From ENR-C587 sp942493235 (GTDB lineage Bacteria; Bacteroidota; Ignavibacteria; Kapaibacteriales; UBA2268): 64,000 nucleotides of DNA. The stretch lies in NCBI GenBank assembly GCA_942493235.1, contig OW818676.1, positions 3,968,001-4,032,000 on the forward strand, written 5' to 3'. The translations under genes and the position numbers were made by a program. Positions 36,018-47,200 of this stretch are shown piece after piece (positions within the stretch are counted from its first letter, which is position 1; every line of letters begins with the position of its first letter). A model generated the notes under the pieces. That model saw only the letters and a list, made by a program, of their open reading frames with translations, did no database searches and was not told the origin of the DNA.

Positions 36018-36063
36018 ACCTTCTACTTTTTACGCATTGCGTAGTTTGAAGAAGGTATTTTTA
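36018..36063 (+). terminator. Terminator after murD
   Basis: Outer stem ACCTTCT (36018-36024) with AGAAGGT (36050-36056), inner stem TACGCA/TGCGTA (36031-36043), then ATTTTTATT. It starts 24 bp after the murD stop. Confidence 0.65.
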
Positions 36064-36103
36064 TTATGAGTATATATTTGATATAAAAGCAAAATTCTTG
36101 AAC

Positions 36104-36135
36104 TCAATCATATTATAATCTCATAATATGATTGA
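36104..36135. repeat. 13-bp perfect inverted repeat upstream of the U32 gene
   Basis: TCAATCATATTAT (36104-36116) and ATAATATGATTGA (36123-36135) with a 6-nt gap, about 80 bp before the ATG at 36213. Very AT-rich, with related AATATTATAATTCAATAA following. Possible operator or weak hairpin. Confidence 0.45.
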
Positions 36136-36212
36136 ATTCATAATCTCATCATTTCATAATATTATAATTCAATAAACGTTAACTTTATATTTGATAAAAA
36201 TTGAATTGATAA

Positions 36213-38036
36213 ATGACCAAACTTGAATTATTATCTCCAGCCAAAGATTTGAAAATCGGAATTACAGCTATTAATTTCGGTGCAGATGCTGTATATATTG
36301 GTGCTGAGAAATTCGGTGCCAGAGCCTCAGCTGCTAATTCAATTGCCGACATAGAACAGTTAATCAAATATGCTCATAAATATTATGCTAAAGTATATGC
36401 TACAGTAAATACTATTTTTAATGACAGAGAAGCCGAATCAGTCAGGGACTTAATATACAGATTGTACAATATTGGAGCCGATGCTCTAATAATTCAAGAT
36501 ATGGGAATATTAGAGATGGATATTCCGAGTATTCCTCTTTTTGCAAGCACTCAGACAAATAATTATGAATTAGAACGTATCAAATTCCTTGAATCTGTCG
36601 GAATCTCAAGAGTGATATTAGCTCGTGAATTATCACTTGGGCAGATTAGAGAAATTAGAGATAATACAAATGTAGAGTTAGAAAGCTTTGTTTACGGTGC
36701 ATTATGCGTATCTTTAAGCGGTCAATGCTACATAAGCCAGAGTGCTTGCTCGCGTAGTGCTAATCGGGGGCAGTGCAGCCAGATATGCAGGCATAAATTC
36801 AATTTATCCGATCAGCAAGGCAATCTGATAATTACAAATAAACATCTGCTATCACTTAAAGATTTGAATCTTGAAAATTATATTGCCGACTTGGTAAATG
36901 CCGGAATTAGTTCATTTAAAATTGAAGGCAGGCTCAAAGATATTAATTATGTTAAAAATATGACGGCATATTTCAGAAATAAAATAGACATCTTTTTAAA
37001 TCATTCCGATAAGTATTTAAAATCAAGTAGTGGCTATACTGAGCTTGACTTTGTTCCCAATATTGAGAGCACATTTAACCGCACTTTTACGAATTATTTT
37101 ATCGATGATTCTCCAGAAAAAATGGCAAATATCGAAACTCCAAAATATGTAGGTAAGTATATCGGCTCTGTTATAAAATGTGAGCCTAATAGATTAATAT
37201 TAGATACTGAAATTCAAATCAATAACGGAGACGGGCTTTCTTATTTTACTAAAAATAATGAGCTTAAAGGCTTTAGAGTTAATCGGGCTATTGAAAATAC
37301 AATTTTACTTTTAGATAATATCGATACTCTGCCGGTCGGGACTAAGTTATATAGAAATCAAGATATTGAGTTTGAAAATGCTTTAAATAGTTCAAAATCC
37401 AATCGTAAGATTACAGCCAATATTTCTATAAGTGAAAATCCTGATAAAATCAATTTCTCCATTAGCGACGAAAATAATAATACCGCATTAATTGAAATTG
37501 CAAATAATTATATAATTGCAGATAATAAAGATAAAGCTCAATTTAATCTTAAAAAGCAATTATCCAAAAGTGGAAATTCAATTTATAGAATTAAAAATAT
37601 TAACAATAATATTGAAAATATATACTTTATTCCTATATCCGAGCTTAATAATATTCGACGTGAACTAATTTTAAAATTAGATCTTGAAAGAGAAAGAAAT
37701 AGACCGCTTATTGAAATTAACAAAGGGAATTTGCCAATTAGTTTAATGGGTAAAACACTTGACTATAAATCAAACATTATGAATTGTTATGCTAAGAAAT
37801 TTTATGAAAAACTTGGAGCAGAGGTAATTGAATTGTCCCCAGAGCTTACGCATAATTACACCGATAAAATATTAATGAATACACGCTATTGCATTAAGCG
37901 TGAGCTTGGGCAATGCCCAAAGAGCAATTCCGAATCAACTCTCGGCAAAACCCTTTATCTCGAAGATGATTCTAATAAATACATTCTTGAATTTGACTGC
38001 AAAATTTGCTTTATGAAAGTTATTTTAGCAAGATAA
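36213..38036 (+). CDS. U32-family protein (RlhA/TrhP-like RNA hydroxylation factor)
   Basis: 607 aa. The N-terminal U32 barrel has ELLSPAKDLKIGITAINFGA, VYIGAEKFGARA and the four-cysteine cluster region QSACSRSANRGQCSQICR (about 175-192), thought to hold an Fe-S cluster. Residues about 380-500 are DUF3656-like. In E. coli the long form (RlhA) is needed for 23S rRNA C2501 hydroxylation and the short form (TrhP) for tRNA wobble uridine; length favours the RlhA type. The old 'peptidase/collagenase' label is probably wrong. Cytosolic. Confidence 0.82.
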   Translation: MTKLELLSPAKDLKIGITAINFGADAVYIGAEKFGARASAANSIADIEQLIKYAHKYYAKVYATVNTIFNDREAESVRDLIYRLYNIGADALIIQDMGILEMDIPSIPLFASTQTNNYELERIKFLESVGISRVILARELSLGQIREIRDNTNVELESFVYGALCVSLSGQCYISQSACSRSANRGQCSQICRHKFNLSDQQGNLIITNKHLLSLKDLNLENYIADLVNAGISSFKIEGRLKDINYVKNMTAYFRNKIDIFLNHSDKYLKSSSGYTELDFVPNIESTFNRTFTNYFIDDSPEKMANIETPKYVGKYIGSVIKCEPNRLILDTEIQINNGDGLSYFTKNNELKGFRVNRAIENTILLLDNIDTLPVGTKLYRNQDIEFENALNSSKSNRKITANISISENPDKINFSISDENNNTALIEIANNYIIADNKDKAQFNLKKQLSKSGNSIYRIKNINNNIENIYFIPISELNNIRRELILKLDLERERNRPLIEINKGNLPISLMGKTLDYKSNIMNCYAKKFYEKLGAEVIELSPELTHNYTDKILMNTRYCIKRELGQCPKSNSESTLGKTLYLEDDSNKYILEFDCKICFMKVILAR

Positions 38037-38130
38037 TAAAGTGGATTACACACATTTCAAAAAAAAGAATATTACAGAAAACCCGTTTTGGATTCCTCGA
38101 AACTACACTATTTCATGCTTATTCTTCAGA

Positions 38131-38148
38131 TTGTTAAGATACTGTTAA
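38131..38148 (+). promoter_or_regulatory. Candidate Pho box upstream of phosphate transporter
   Basis: Two 7-bp direct repeats, TTGTTAA (38131-38137) and CTGTTAA (38142-38148), separated by GATA: an 11-bp period like the PhoB box (CTGTCAT-N4-CTGTCAT). It is about 225 bp before the PiT start; the rest of the 335-bp gap shows nothing clear. Confidence 0.45.
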
Positions 38149-38371
38149 GTTCACAATATTCTTTTGTTATTTGGAATTATCATTTTAATTTTGAAGTCGG
38201 TTGATGAGAAATAGTATCGTTTTCTGCGTGAAATAAGACAAATCTACTTCTTGCCGCTCCAGTGGCTAAAGACAGGGAGTTAATGTCAAAAGTCTCATTA
38301 CAAGTAGTAAACAATAATAAGATGTCAGCCATAAATAATGTGATAAATATTTAGCATAAATAAAGGTCAGT

Positions 38372-40603
38372 ATGGAAATATATTTAGTAGTAGTAATTGC
38401 ATTGGTTTTGCTAGCGTTAACTAATTTATGGGTTGGGGTATCTAATGATGCGGTTAACTTTTTGGGCTCGGCGGTTGGGGCAAAAGTCGCATCTTTTAAT
38501 AAGCTTTTATTTATAGCTGCATTGGGAATGTTGCTGGGTGTTACATTTTCGAGTGGCATGATGGAAGTAGCCCGTAATGGTATAGTTCACCCTGAGATGT
38601 TTCAATTTCAGGATTTGATTATTATATTTCTTGCTTATGCTATCGGTGATTTAATTCTATTAGATTTGTTTAATACTTTCGGGCTACCTACTTCTACTAC
38701 AGTATCTATGATATTCGGGTTAGTCGGCAGTGGCACTGTAATTTCATTAATGAAAATTTCCGATACCGATGCTAACATAAGCGATTTGGCTAATTATATT
38801 AATACAGCAAAAGTGTTAACATTTGCTTCGGCAATAATTATTTCTGTAATAGTATCTTTTATAGTCGGAGCATTAGCACAGTATTTTTCAAGAATGCTAT
38901 TTACTTTTAACTATAAAGACAAATTCAAGCGTTGGGGGGGATTATGGAGTGGCTTCGCAATTACTTTGATTAGCTATTTCTTGATAATGAAAGGATTAAA
39001 GGGAGCTTCCTTTATTGATAAAGAAACAGCTGAGTGGATAGCAGAAAACACATTAATCATTGTTTCTTTAAGTTTTATATTTTGGTCTTTTGTAACGCAA
39101 TTACTAATCTCTTTTACAAAAGTAAACGTGTTAAAGGGAATAGTACTTCTGGGTACATTTTCTCTTGCTATGGCATTTGCAGCAAATGACTTAGTAAATT
39201 TCTTAGGTGCTCCTCTGGCAGGAGTAAGTGCTTATCTATCGGCAAGTGCAAGTTCTTCTCCGTTCGGAATTCCAATGGATGCTCTAAACTCTCCATATAA
39301 AGCCGATACGATTGTGTTACTTAGTGCCGGTTTATTGATGATAGTAATACTTTATATGTCCAAAAAATCAAAAACTGTTACTAAAATGGCAGTCGGATTA
39401 AGCAGTCAGGGCGACGAAGTTGAGAGATTTCAGAGTTATGGAGTTTCTCGTGGTTTAGTCCGCTCGGTAGTAAATTTATTTGACGCTATAAAAATAATTA
39501 CTCCAAAGCCGATACAATCATTTGTCAGCTCCAGATTTGATAAAAGCAATCAGCCCAAATGGGAAAATCCGACCGAAGCACCTCCGGCATTCGATTTAAT
39601 TAGAGCATCAGTGAATTTGATGATTTCAGCCGGACTTATATCTTTTGGTACATCGCTTACATTACCCCTTTCTACTACTTATGTAACATTTATAGTCTCA
39701 ATGGCTACGGCGTTTTCTGATAAAGCATGGGGCAGAGATTCGGCTGTATATAGAGTATCGGGGGTACTTACAGTTATCGGCGGATGGTTTTTGACCGCTA
39801 TTATGGCATCAATATTAGCAGGAACTATCGCATTAATAATTTGGTATTTAGGATTCTGGGGCATAGGTTTAATGATAGCATGTGCAATTATCTTGGTTTC
39901 TAAAAACACTATACTTCACAAAAAAAGAGAAAAGGAATTTGCTGCCAAAGAAAGCACACTTATTCTTAGCTCTATGGGTAAGCAGGAATTATTCGATTCT
40001 GTAATTAATAACTCGGTAAATTATGTGCATTTCTTATCCGAGACTATAAACAGTTGTTCCGAAGGCATTGAGCAGGCTGATTTGAAATTACTTAGACTAA
40101 TTAAAAAATCAAGTAAAGATGCACCGAAAAAGTCTGATATAATAACAGAATATATTGCCAAATCAATAAAAAGATTTGATAATGCAGAGATAGAACGGTC
40201 TCATCATTATACTGATCTAATCGGATATTTGAATGTGCTGAGTTCCCTAACTCGCCGTATGGTGATTCAATCATATAATTACTTTGATAATAATCATCGC
40301 AAAATGACCGGTGAGCAGATAATTGAAATCAAAAAAATGATTTTGCTCTCGAAAGAGTTACTAAATGTAGTTGCTTATTCTATAGATAATAGAGAATTTT
40401 ACAATCAAGATATGGAAAACCGTTTTCAAGCCTTGAAATCACTTATGAACAACTACAAGTCGTTGCAAGCAGTAAGAATAATATCAGGGCAAAGCTCATC
40501 TTTTCAAAATTTATTATACCTAAGCTTATTTGATTATTGCGAGCGTATTGTAGTTAACGCTATGAATTTATCAAATGCAATGATGAAATTTTTTAAGGTG
40601 TAA
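38372..40603 (+). CDS. PiT-family inorganic phosphate transporter with C-terminal PhoU-like domain
   Basis: 743 aa. Two PiT repeats: LWVGVSNDAVNFLGSAVGAK (about 17-36) and AFAANDLVNFLGAPLAG (about 268-284), the GANDVAN-like signatures, plus FGLPTSTTVSM and LPLSTTYVTF. At least ten membrane helices reach residue 515; residues about 530-743 are helical and soluble, resembling PhoU (LLRLIKKSS, RFDNAEIERSHHYTDLIGYL). It imports phosphate using H+ or Na+, with the tail probably regulatory. A candidate Pho box lies upstream. Confidence 0.87.
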   Translation: MEIYLVVVIALVLLALTNLWVGVSNDAVNFLGSAVGAKVASFNKLLFIAALGMLLGVTFSSGMMEVARNGIVHPEMFQFQDLIIIFLAYAIGDLILLDLFNTFGLPTSTTVSMIFGLVGSGTVISLMKISDTDANISDLANYINTAKVLTFASAIIISVIVSFIVGALAQYFSRMLFTFNYKDKFKRWGGLWSGFAITLISYFLIMKGLKGASFIDKETAEWIAENTLIIVSLSFIFWSFVTQLLISFTKVNVLKGIVLLGTFSLAMAFAANDLVNFLGAPLAGVSAYLSASASSSPFGIPMDALNSPYKADTIVLLSAGLLMIVILYMSKKSKTVTKMAVGLSSQGDEVERFQSYGVSRGLVRSVVNLFDAIKIITPKPIQSFVSSRFDKSNQPKWENPTEAPPAFDLIRASVNLMISAGLISFGTSLTLPLSTTYVTFIVSMATAFSDKAWGRDSAVYRVSGVLTVIGGWFLTAIMASILAGTIALIIWYLGFWGIGLMIACAIILVSKNTILHKKREKEFAAKESTLILSSMGKQELFDSVINNSVNYVHFLSETINSCSEGIEQADLKLLRLIKKSSKDAPKKSDIITEYIAKSIKRFDNAEIERSHHYTDLIGYLNVLSSLTRRMVIQSYNYFDNNHRKMTGEQIIEIKKMILLSKELLNVVAYSIDNREFYNQDMENRFQALKSLMNNYKSLQAVRIISGQSSSFQNLLYLSLFDYCERIVVNAMNLSNAMMKFFKV

Positions 40604-41291
40604 AGTACAAAACTACTTTTTATCTATAGCTTTGTATCAAACAGCGGCTAAAGCCACGATGGCAATAATAGATTTTTGATTTACGATTATCATATCTTGA
40701 TGAAAATGTGGCTAAAAAGCCCGTGTCAATACTATAAGCTATTGCAAATGTCCGAGATCCCTTTCAATCAACCCCACGCTTCAGCGTGGGGAACCAATTA
40801 CTTACGATATTTACATTTGTAATTGAACAGAAAGCATTGAGTTTTACAACGGACATCTAATTCTATTTTCTGAATGAAATAGGTAATATCTGTTCTCGCT
40901 GTCCCTGTGGTTAAAGAGTCTGTGTAAATACTATATTCTACACAAATACCCGCACAGTACTTATCAACATCTCCATTATAGAAGCTGTCTAAAAAGTTAT
41001 AATTTTGTCAAATCGTCATTCAGAGTGCAACGAAGAATCTGGAATTATCAATATGTTAGCTTTATCCAGATTCTTCACTTCGTTCAAAATGACACATTAC
41101 AGATAGCCTCTTGAATCCTTGATAATTTTATTAATACGAATTTTTACACTACCTCTTCAGAATGGGTGAGGGTAAATGTAACTATAATTAAAATATCAAA
41201 CATTTGCAATAGATATTACTATTTACACAGCCTCTTTACATTTGCCAAGAACTGATGTCAAATGTATAATTACAAGTAGGAAATGATATTC
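40604..41291. other. Intergenic region between convergent genes, dense in repeats
   Basis: No gene seen. It holds the hairpin CCCCACGCTTCAGCGTGGGG at 40772-40791, an element with inverted ends at 40915-41236 (AGAGTCTGTGTAAATAC against TATTTACACAGCCTCT), and MITE-like copy 2 inserted inside it at 40979-41111. Confidence 0.7.
40979..41111 (+). mobile_element. MITE-like repeat, copy 2 (nested)
   Basis: Same design and orientation as 32778-32908: GAAGCTGTCTAAAAAG end, CGTCATTCAGAGTGCAACG, AAGAATCTGG...CCAGATTCTT stem, and an inverted end ACAGATAGCCTC. It lies within a second element bounded by AGAG.CTGTGTAAATAC ends. Confidence 0.7.
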
Positions 41292-44200
41292 TTATCTTTG
41301 AATTATTAATTCTCTAATCAAAGTAAAATATCCTGATTTAGCTATCAATAAGTATTTCCCGTTCGCTAAGCCAGAAGAACCGAATCTCCTATAAGAATCA
41401 CCTGCAGGGATTAATTCATAACCCAAATCATTCAATAATTCACCGGTATAGCTGTAAATTGCGAATTGAATTTCAGATTCGTTTGGCAGTTTAATTGATA
41501 ATCCAAATTCATCTTTAACCGGATTAGGTGAAATATATCCGAATTCAACGCCGGCAGGTAAATTATCTTCAACCGATTTAGTCGAAATAATTTTAAATGC
41601 ACCGGTGCGGGCAAATTCCATCTCCGGATCGCTATTCCAGATAGCTCTGATATATACACATTCAGATGATGTATCCGGAATCTCCCAATTTATATAACCA
41701 ATAAATGCAGACACATTTTTTTGTAAATCAGTCCAGTGCTGAGCACAGTCATAACTGATTTGCAAGTCAAATGTATTGATGTCTGATGAAGTCCACCGTA
41801 CTCTGGTAGTTTTCTGAGCAATCAATGTCTCGTTTGCTATTGGCGTTTTGAAAGTCATAGTGCCGGTCAAAATTTTAAACATACTACTTCGAGCAATTTC
41901 AATATTTGTCTCTACATCTATCATTCTGACGATTGCAGTCTTAGTGGTGATTTTTGGTAAAGCCCAAGACTGAATTCCCGTACCGGCATTAACAACGGAA
42001 CTCACTGATTCCCACTGGGTACCGCCATCAGCTGAAAATTCAAATCGAACTTTATCATATCCCTGCGAACTCCATTTGATATTATCTGTCTTGCCACCTA
42101 TATATACCGGATCGCCGGAAGATGGTCTAATTACTTGTGCAAAGCTCGGTACTATTGAGAAATTGCTATCACTCTGGTCGATTACATATCCGGTTTCGCT
42201 GTCGATAATTCTAATTTTGCAACGGGTACTGGTAAAGTTTGGAGTAGTCCAAGTGAAAGAATTTTGGTTAATATTTATTGGAGTAGCATTCAATGTGTCC
42301 CAAGTAATTTCATTATCGGCAGTAAATAATACATATACATTTGCATTTCCGTTAGTAGTCCAATTAACCGAAGCATTTTTATTCTGGCTGAATTTCTCTC
42401 CGCCATTCGGATTAACTAAATTAGCGGAATACAATAATATCGGAGGGATTTGTATAAAATTACCGAGAGAAGTTACTAAGCCGTTTTTAGTTGAATGTAC
42501 CGAAGTACTCTCGTGCCATAAGAAAGTAATTGATGAATTAGCTGTTTTAAGTTTAAATTTCAAAGTACCGAGATAAGTCTTGGTATATGGTACAGGCTCT
42601 CCTTTTAGATTCGCATAAGCATCATAATCTACTTCAATTGTTCTTATTTCGGGTATTGGATTCACGGCATCGGCAGTAGGAGCCGTTCTTAAATTAGCAT
42701 ATCCAAGATCAGGTTTATCGTTGAATATTACCGAATCAGCACCTGCTAAGCCGATAAAGTTCAGAACGGAACTATTATACTTAACAGCAAAAGTGCAATT
42801 AGCAAATGCAAATTCGCCACCTTTATTTCTGACATACATGCTTAGTAATACCGAATCACCCTTTAATACTGGTTCACCGGTTACATCATAGGATAGCCCT
42901 GCAAATAATACATCTTCATTTTTTGGTTTATCAATACTTTGAGGCAAAGGAATATTTTTTGCATTAGCATTAAAGTAATTACTTAATTCTGGATTAAGCT
43001 CGGACACTACTTCAAACTGTTTATTCTCGGCAATATTTATTTTACCAGCTACTTGGTCAGGGAATGTTACATTATAAACCGAAGATACTTTACCGAAATT
43101 CCTATCGGTGATAGTACGGTCGTCAGCATTAACAAAACCGTCGCCGGTTATATCAGACTGAATCAATCCGGTTCCATCGTCTTGGCGTACTTTAACGCGG
43201 TCAGCTGCGTTAATTTGTAAGTCTTGATTTACATCTCCACCGACCATTGCGGCTAAAGCTTTTGTTAAAGAACCCGCTCTACCGTCATTAAAAATCAAAC
43301 CGGTAGTAGAATAGTTTACATCGGTATAAGTCTTTTTTGCATAGCCATAAGCTGTATAAAGTCCCGCAGGAGTCGGGTCTGAGCTGGCAAGAGTCAGCAC
43401 ATTATCGTCAATACCATTCCAGCTTAAGAAGTCCCACCCTGATTCTATCCTCCAAGTAGCTCTATCATCGCCTGTATATTTGAATGTAGCAGGGAATCTT
43501 GATAATATCGGTAAATGATTAATATGTTCGACTTTTACCCAATAGTCACCGTCTGTTAAATCCGTAAATATATAATTTATGTTACCAAATCTGTAATTAC
43601 CTGCATTTTTATTAATCGGGTCAACTACATCATAACCGGTATATGATTCTTGAGTAGCAACTAAATCCCCAATAGTACCTATATCACGATATAGTTTAAT
43701 TCTTATCCCACCCTGAGAATAATTAGTACCGATATTATTCATTAACTTGGCGGCAGTTGCTCCGTCGTGATGCCCCTCTAATAATACTCTAACAGTAAAA
43801 TTGCTTGCTGGTGTAATAGAGAATAACGGACCTTCGTTAGTTAATACATTAGATTCTGTAAATAATGAATACTGACCTGTAATTCTCAATCGTGCATTAG
43901 TAAGTGAAGCTGATAATGGTCCCTGCTTCATTGTGCCATCGTTATAATCATCAGGGTCTGCAATTGTAGCATCAAGATTCAGAGCATATATTAAATCGGT
44001 TCCGGTACCATTAAATTTATATTTATTATTAGATGGTATAGACAAAGCATCTTTGGGGTTACCTTTCCAATAGTCACAGCCTACGTACTGATAAGGCTGT
44101 ATTAATTGCCCGCCACCACCACGAATTGAAAACTCAATCGAAGGAGGTTTGCTAGTAGTGCCAGTTAAAAAGCCGTCGCCATCATAATCGAACCCGACCC

Positions 44201-47200
44201 AACGAATTCTAACATCGGTAGTAGTATTGGCAACTTGCTGTTTAAATGTCGGCTCAACTAATTTGATATACGGTTCTGTCGGTAGATACTTTATATCATT
44301 TCCAAAATGGCGAGGCACTGAATTAGTGCTTATAAATGAACCGGCTGAACGGTGCCATCCGTTGATAACAAAAGTACCGCCATTATAAGTGAAATAACTG
44401 TGTAAATTCGCATTATTTGCATTAGTAAGTGTATTTGCTCTTACTGCTAAAGCCCCCTGAATAAATAATGTCATCGGAGTTGGCTCTTGAGGAGCTACCG
44501 ATGATGTATTATTCGGAGTTCCGTTCCAAAAACGTATTTCTTTCATTTCACCGATAAAGCCCCGAGAAGTATCACTTGTAGTTATAATATTTCCGCTTCT
44601 TGTTGAAGTAGCTATACCGTCTTGCGTACCAAAAGCCAAATTAGTTGCATTTGAATTGTAGCTAAGTGAAGAATTGGAATTTTCGTCGGTTAATTTAACA
44701 TTAATATTTTTCGGACTATTCTGGTCAAAGACATTATTTGCCAGTGCTAAATTCAGATAATAGCTTTCTAATGTAATTGAAGTCGGCTTATTCAAACTGC
44801 CATCTTGATTGAAAGTAATCTGTCTGGTATCATCAACCGAAGTCAATGACGCAATCTGAGGATAATTAGTTAAGCCGGTATATAGATTGTTATAATCAGA
44901 GAAATCAATAATTAAATTCTGAGGTTTTGTTGTGTCATAAGTATATACTCCGAGAGCCTGATTCAAATCGAATGATGATAGCTCTATTTGCATTGGTGAT
45001 TTTAATGTTCCATTGTTATTAAAGCTCAAAGTTGATTGATATAGTGTAACTGTATTATATTTAACTGTTACAGTATAGTCATTTGCATAATTCCCCTTAA
45101 CAAAGCTTGTTGTTAAGCTATAATTCAATCCTGCCGATGTAGAAATATTAGAACTTACCGTATTGGTAGTACCTGAATTTGCACTTGCATCAAGATTACC
45201 GTAGATACTGATTTTGGGGGTTAACCAACTGATTACCGCATTATCGACAGCAAAATTATATGTAAACATTCCACTTGTCAGTGTTTTTGTTAAATTAGCC
45301 GTTAAAGTGTGAATATTACCGTTTTTATCATATATATTCCCGCTTGCACTGATAACAGTATTGTCTAAAGTAGCTACGGAAATATTTCCGAGTAATGCAA
45401 TATTCTGTGTTTGGCTGCCCTGAACTGTAATAGTACCGGTAGTCTGAGTATATTTACTTGGATAATATCCGAAATAAGTAGTATAAGCATTAGATGTATT
45501 TAATTTTAAATCAGTTCCCAGCCCTTTAGTGGAATTGGTATCTCTATCGGCAAATCCGTCAACATAGAATCTGATTTCCGATGAACCTACTCCATTATTT
45601 AAAAACAAATAAGCACCGATATGAGTCCATACAGAATCCATAGCAATTGAATTAGGTCTTACCAAAGATAAAGAACTAATTGCAGTTCTTATACTGTCTT
45701 TAGTATCCATTACTCTGAATTGTAATTTACCATCGGGAAGCAAACCTAAATCATAATGAAATTTGCCTGTAGTGCTGTCAATTTTTGTTATTATCGGGAA
45801 GTATCCTTCCGCTATTGTAGGGAAGCGATAAGGTCTGACCCATGCTTCTATAAAAGCAGTATTCCCTGTAATATTCATTCCGGTATTATTCGGGAGAGCA
45901 ATAATTGAAGCTTCACTTTTATAAACGGAGAAATATGGAGCCATCGAGAAATAACCTGAATTATCGGTTAAGTCCAATTGATTGTTTGCTTCGGTTCCGC
46001 GAACTCTTAATATAGCTTCTCTTGTATAGGGAGTAATAGTCTTAATATCAGGTGAAGGACTATCATTACGTAAATACCAAGTAATAGTACCCGGCTCTAC
46101 ATCAACTGTTCCTACTGTGCCCCCGAGAGTTTTGCCGGCAGCATCACGAGCGAAGAACCAATTCTGACCGCCATCAATTGAATATTCGATATCAATATCT
46201 TTTGTACCTGCTTTTGCAATATTACCAACTCCATAAGATACCCATCTGATTTCTGACAAAGACCCGTCTTTATTGGAAATACCCGAACCTGAAGTTGGAG
46301 CAGTTAATCTGATATGTGGTCTGTCTGGTCGGTATTTAACCAAATTATTAGATAATACTCCTGATAAATAGAAAAGTCCATTTTCCTGTCCAAATTGATA
46401 AGTCGCATCACTTGCCATGTCGTTAAGCGTGCCTTCAAAACTATAATATAGCTGAAGCCCACGCCTTAAATCTCCGTAAGTAGTAATATTTGACGGTTCG
46501 GACACTCCTGCCACTCTCTGCCTGATTTCATCTTGTGAAAGAGCAATTTTCCAAATTCTAACGCCTTTGATACCGGCTGATAAATAATCTGTTTGATCAA
46601 TTGAACCATTAGGATTAATACCTATCCAAATCGGATGAACAGATGTAAGCATTCTAATATCGGTAGCTTGATTATTTACATATTTATCTACTAATTCGCC
46701 ATTGATGTATAATGCTAAAGTATTATTATTGACTGTAGCGGCTACATGTACCCAATTCTGGGCATGAGCTTGACTAAGCGGTTCATCGGAATTCGCAATT
46801 TTTAGCGAATCCAAATAATTGGCTTGAACAGTACCTATATATCCGTTTGTTCCGCGTCCTTGAATTTCTCTAACTCTGAAAGCCGGAATTCTACCGTCTT
46901 TCAGAAATAGAATCCAAGCACCTTCGGTAGAACCAAGTATAGGAGTAGCATTCGGTCCCGCACTTGAAGTAATGATACCGGTCTCAGAAAAATATGGTTT
47001 GTATTCGTTTAAATTTATCCAAGTCTCAACTGTTAATTGAGTTGAGTTACTAATATTATCGGGAGTTTTGATATATTCCGTATTGCCATTTAATTGAACA
47101 AAGAATAATCTGCCCAGACCTAATTTGGCAGAACTGATGTCGAATGTATTATTTTTAGTTCTAGCAATAATATCTATATTGGAATAACCACTTAACGCGG

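Noticed and set aside
42076..42576. 166-codon + strand frame inside the giant protein gene
   Set aside because: Complementary-strand shadow of the repetitive PNGGE region; hydrophobic by virtue of the sense codons.
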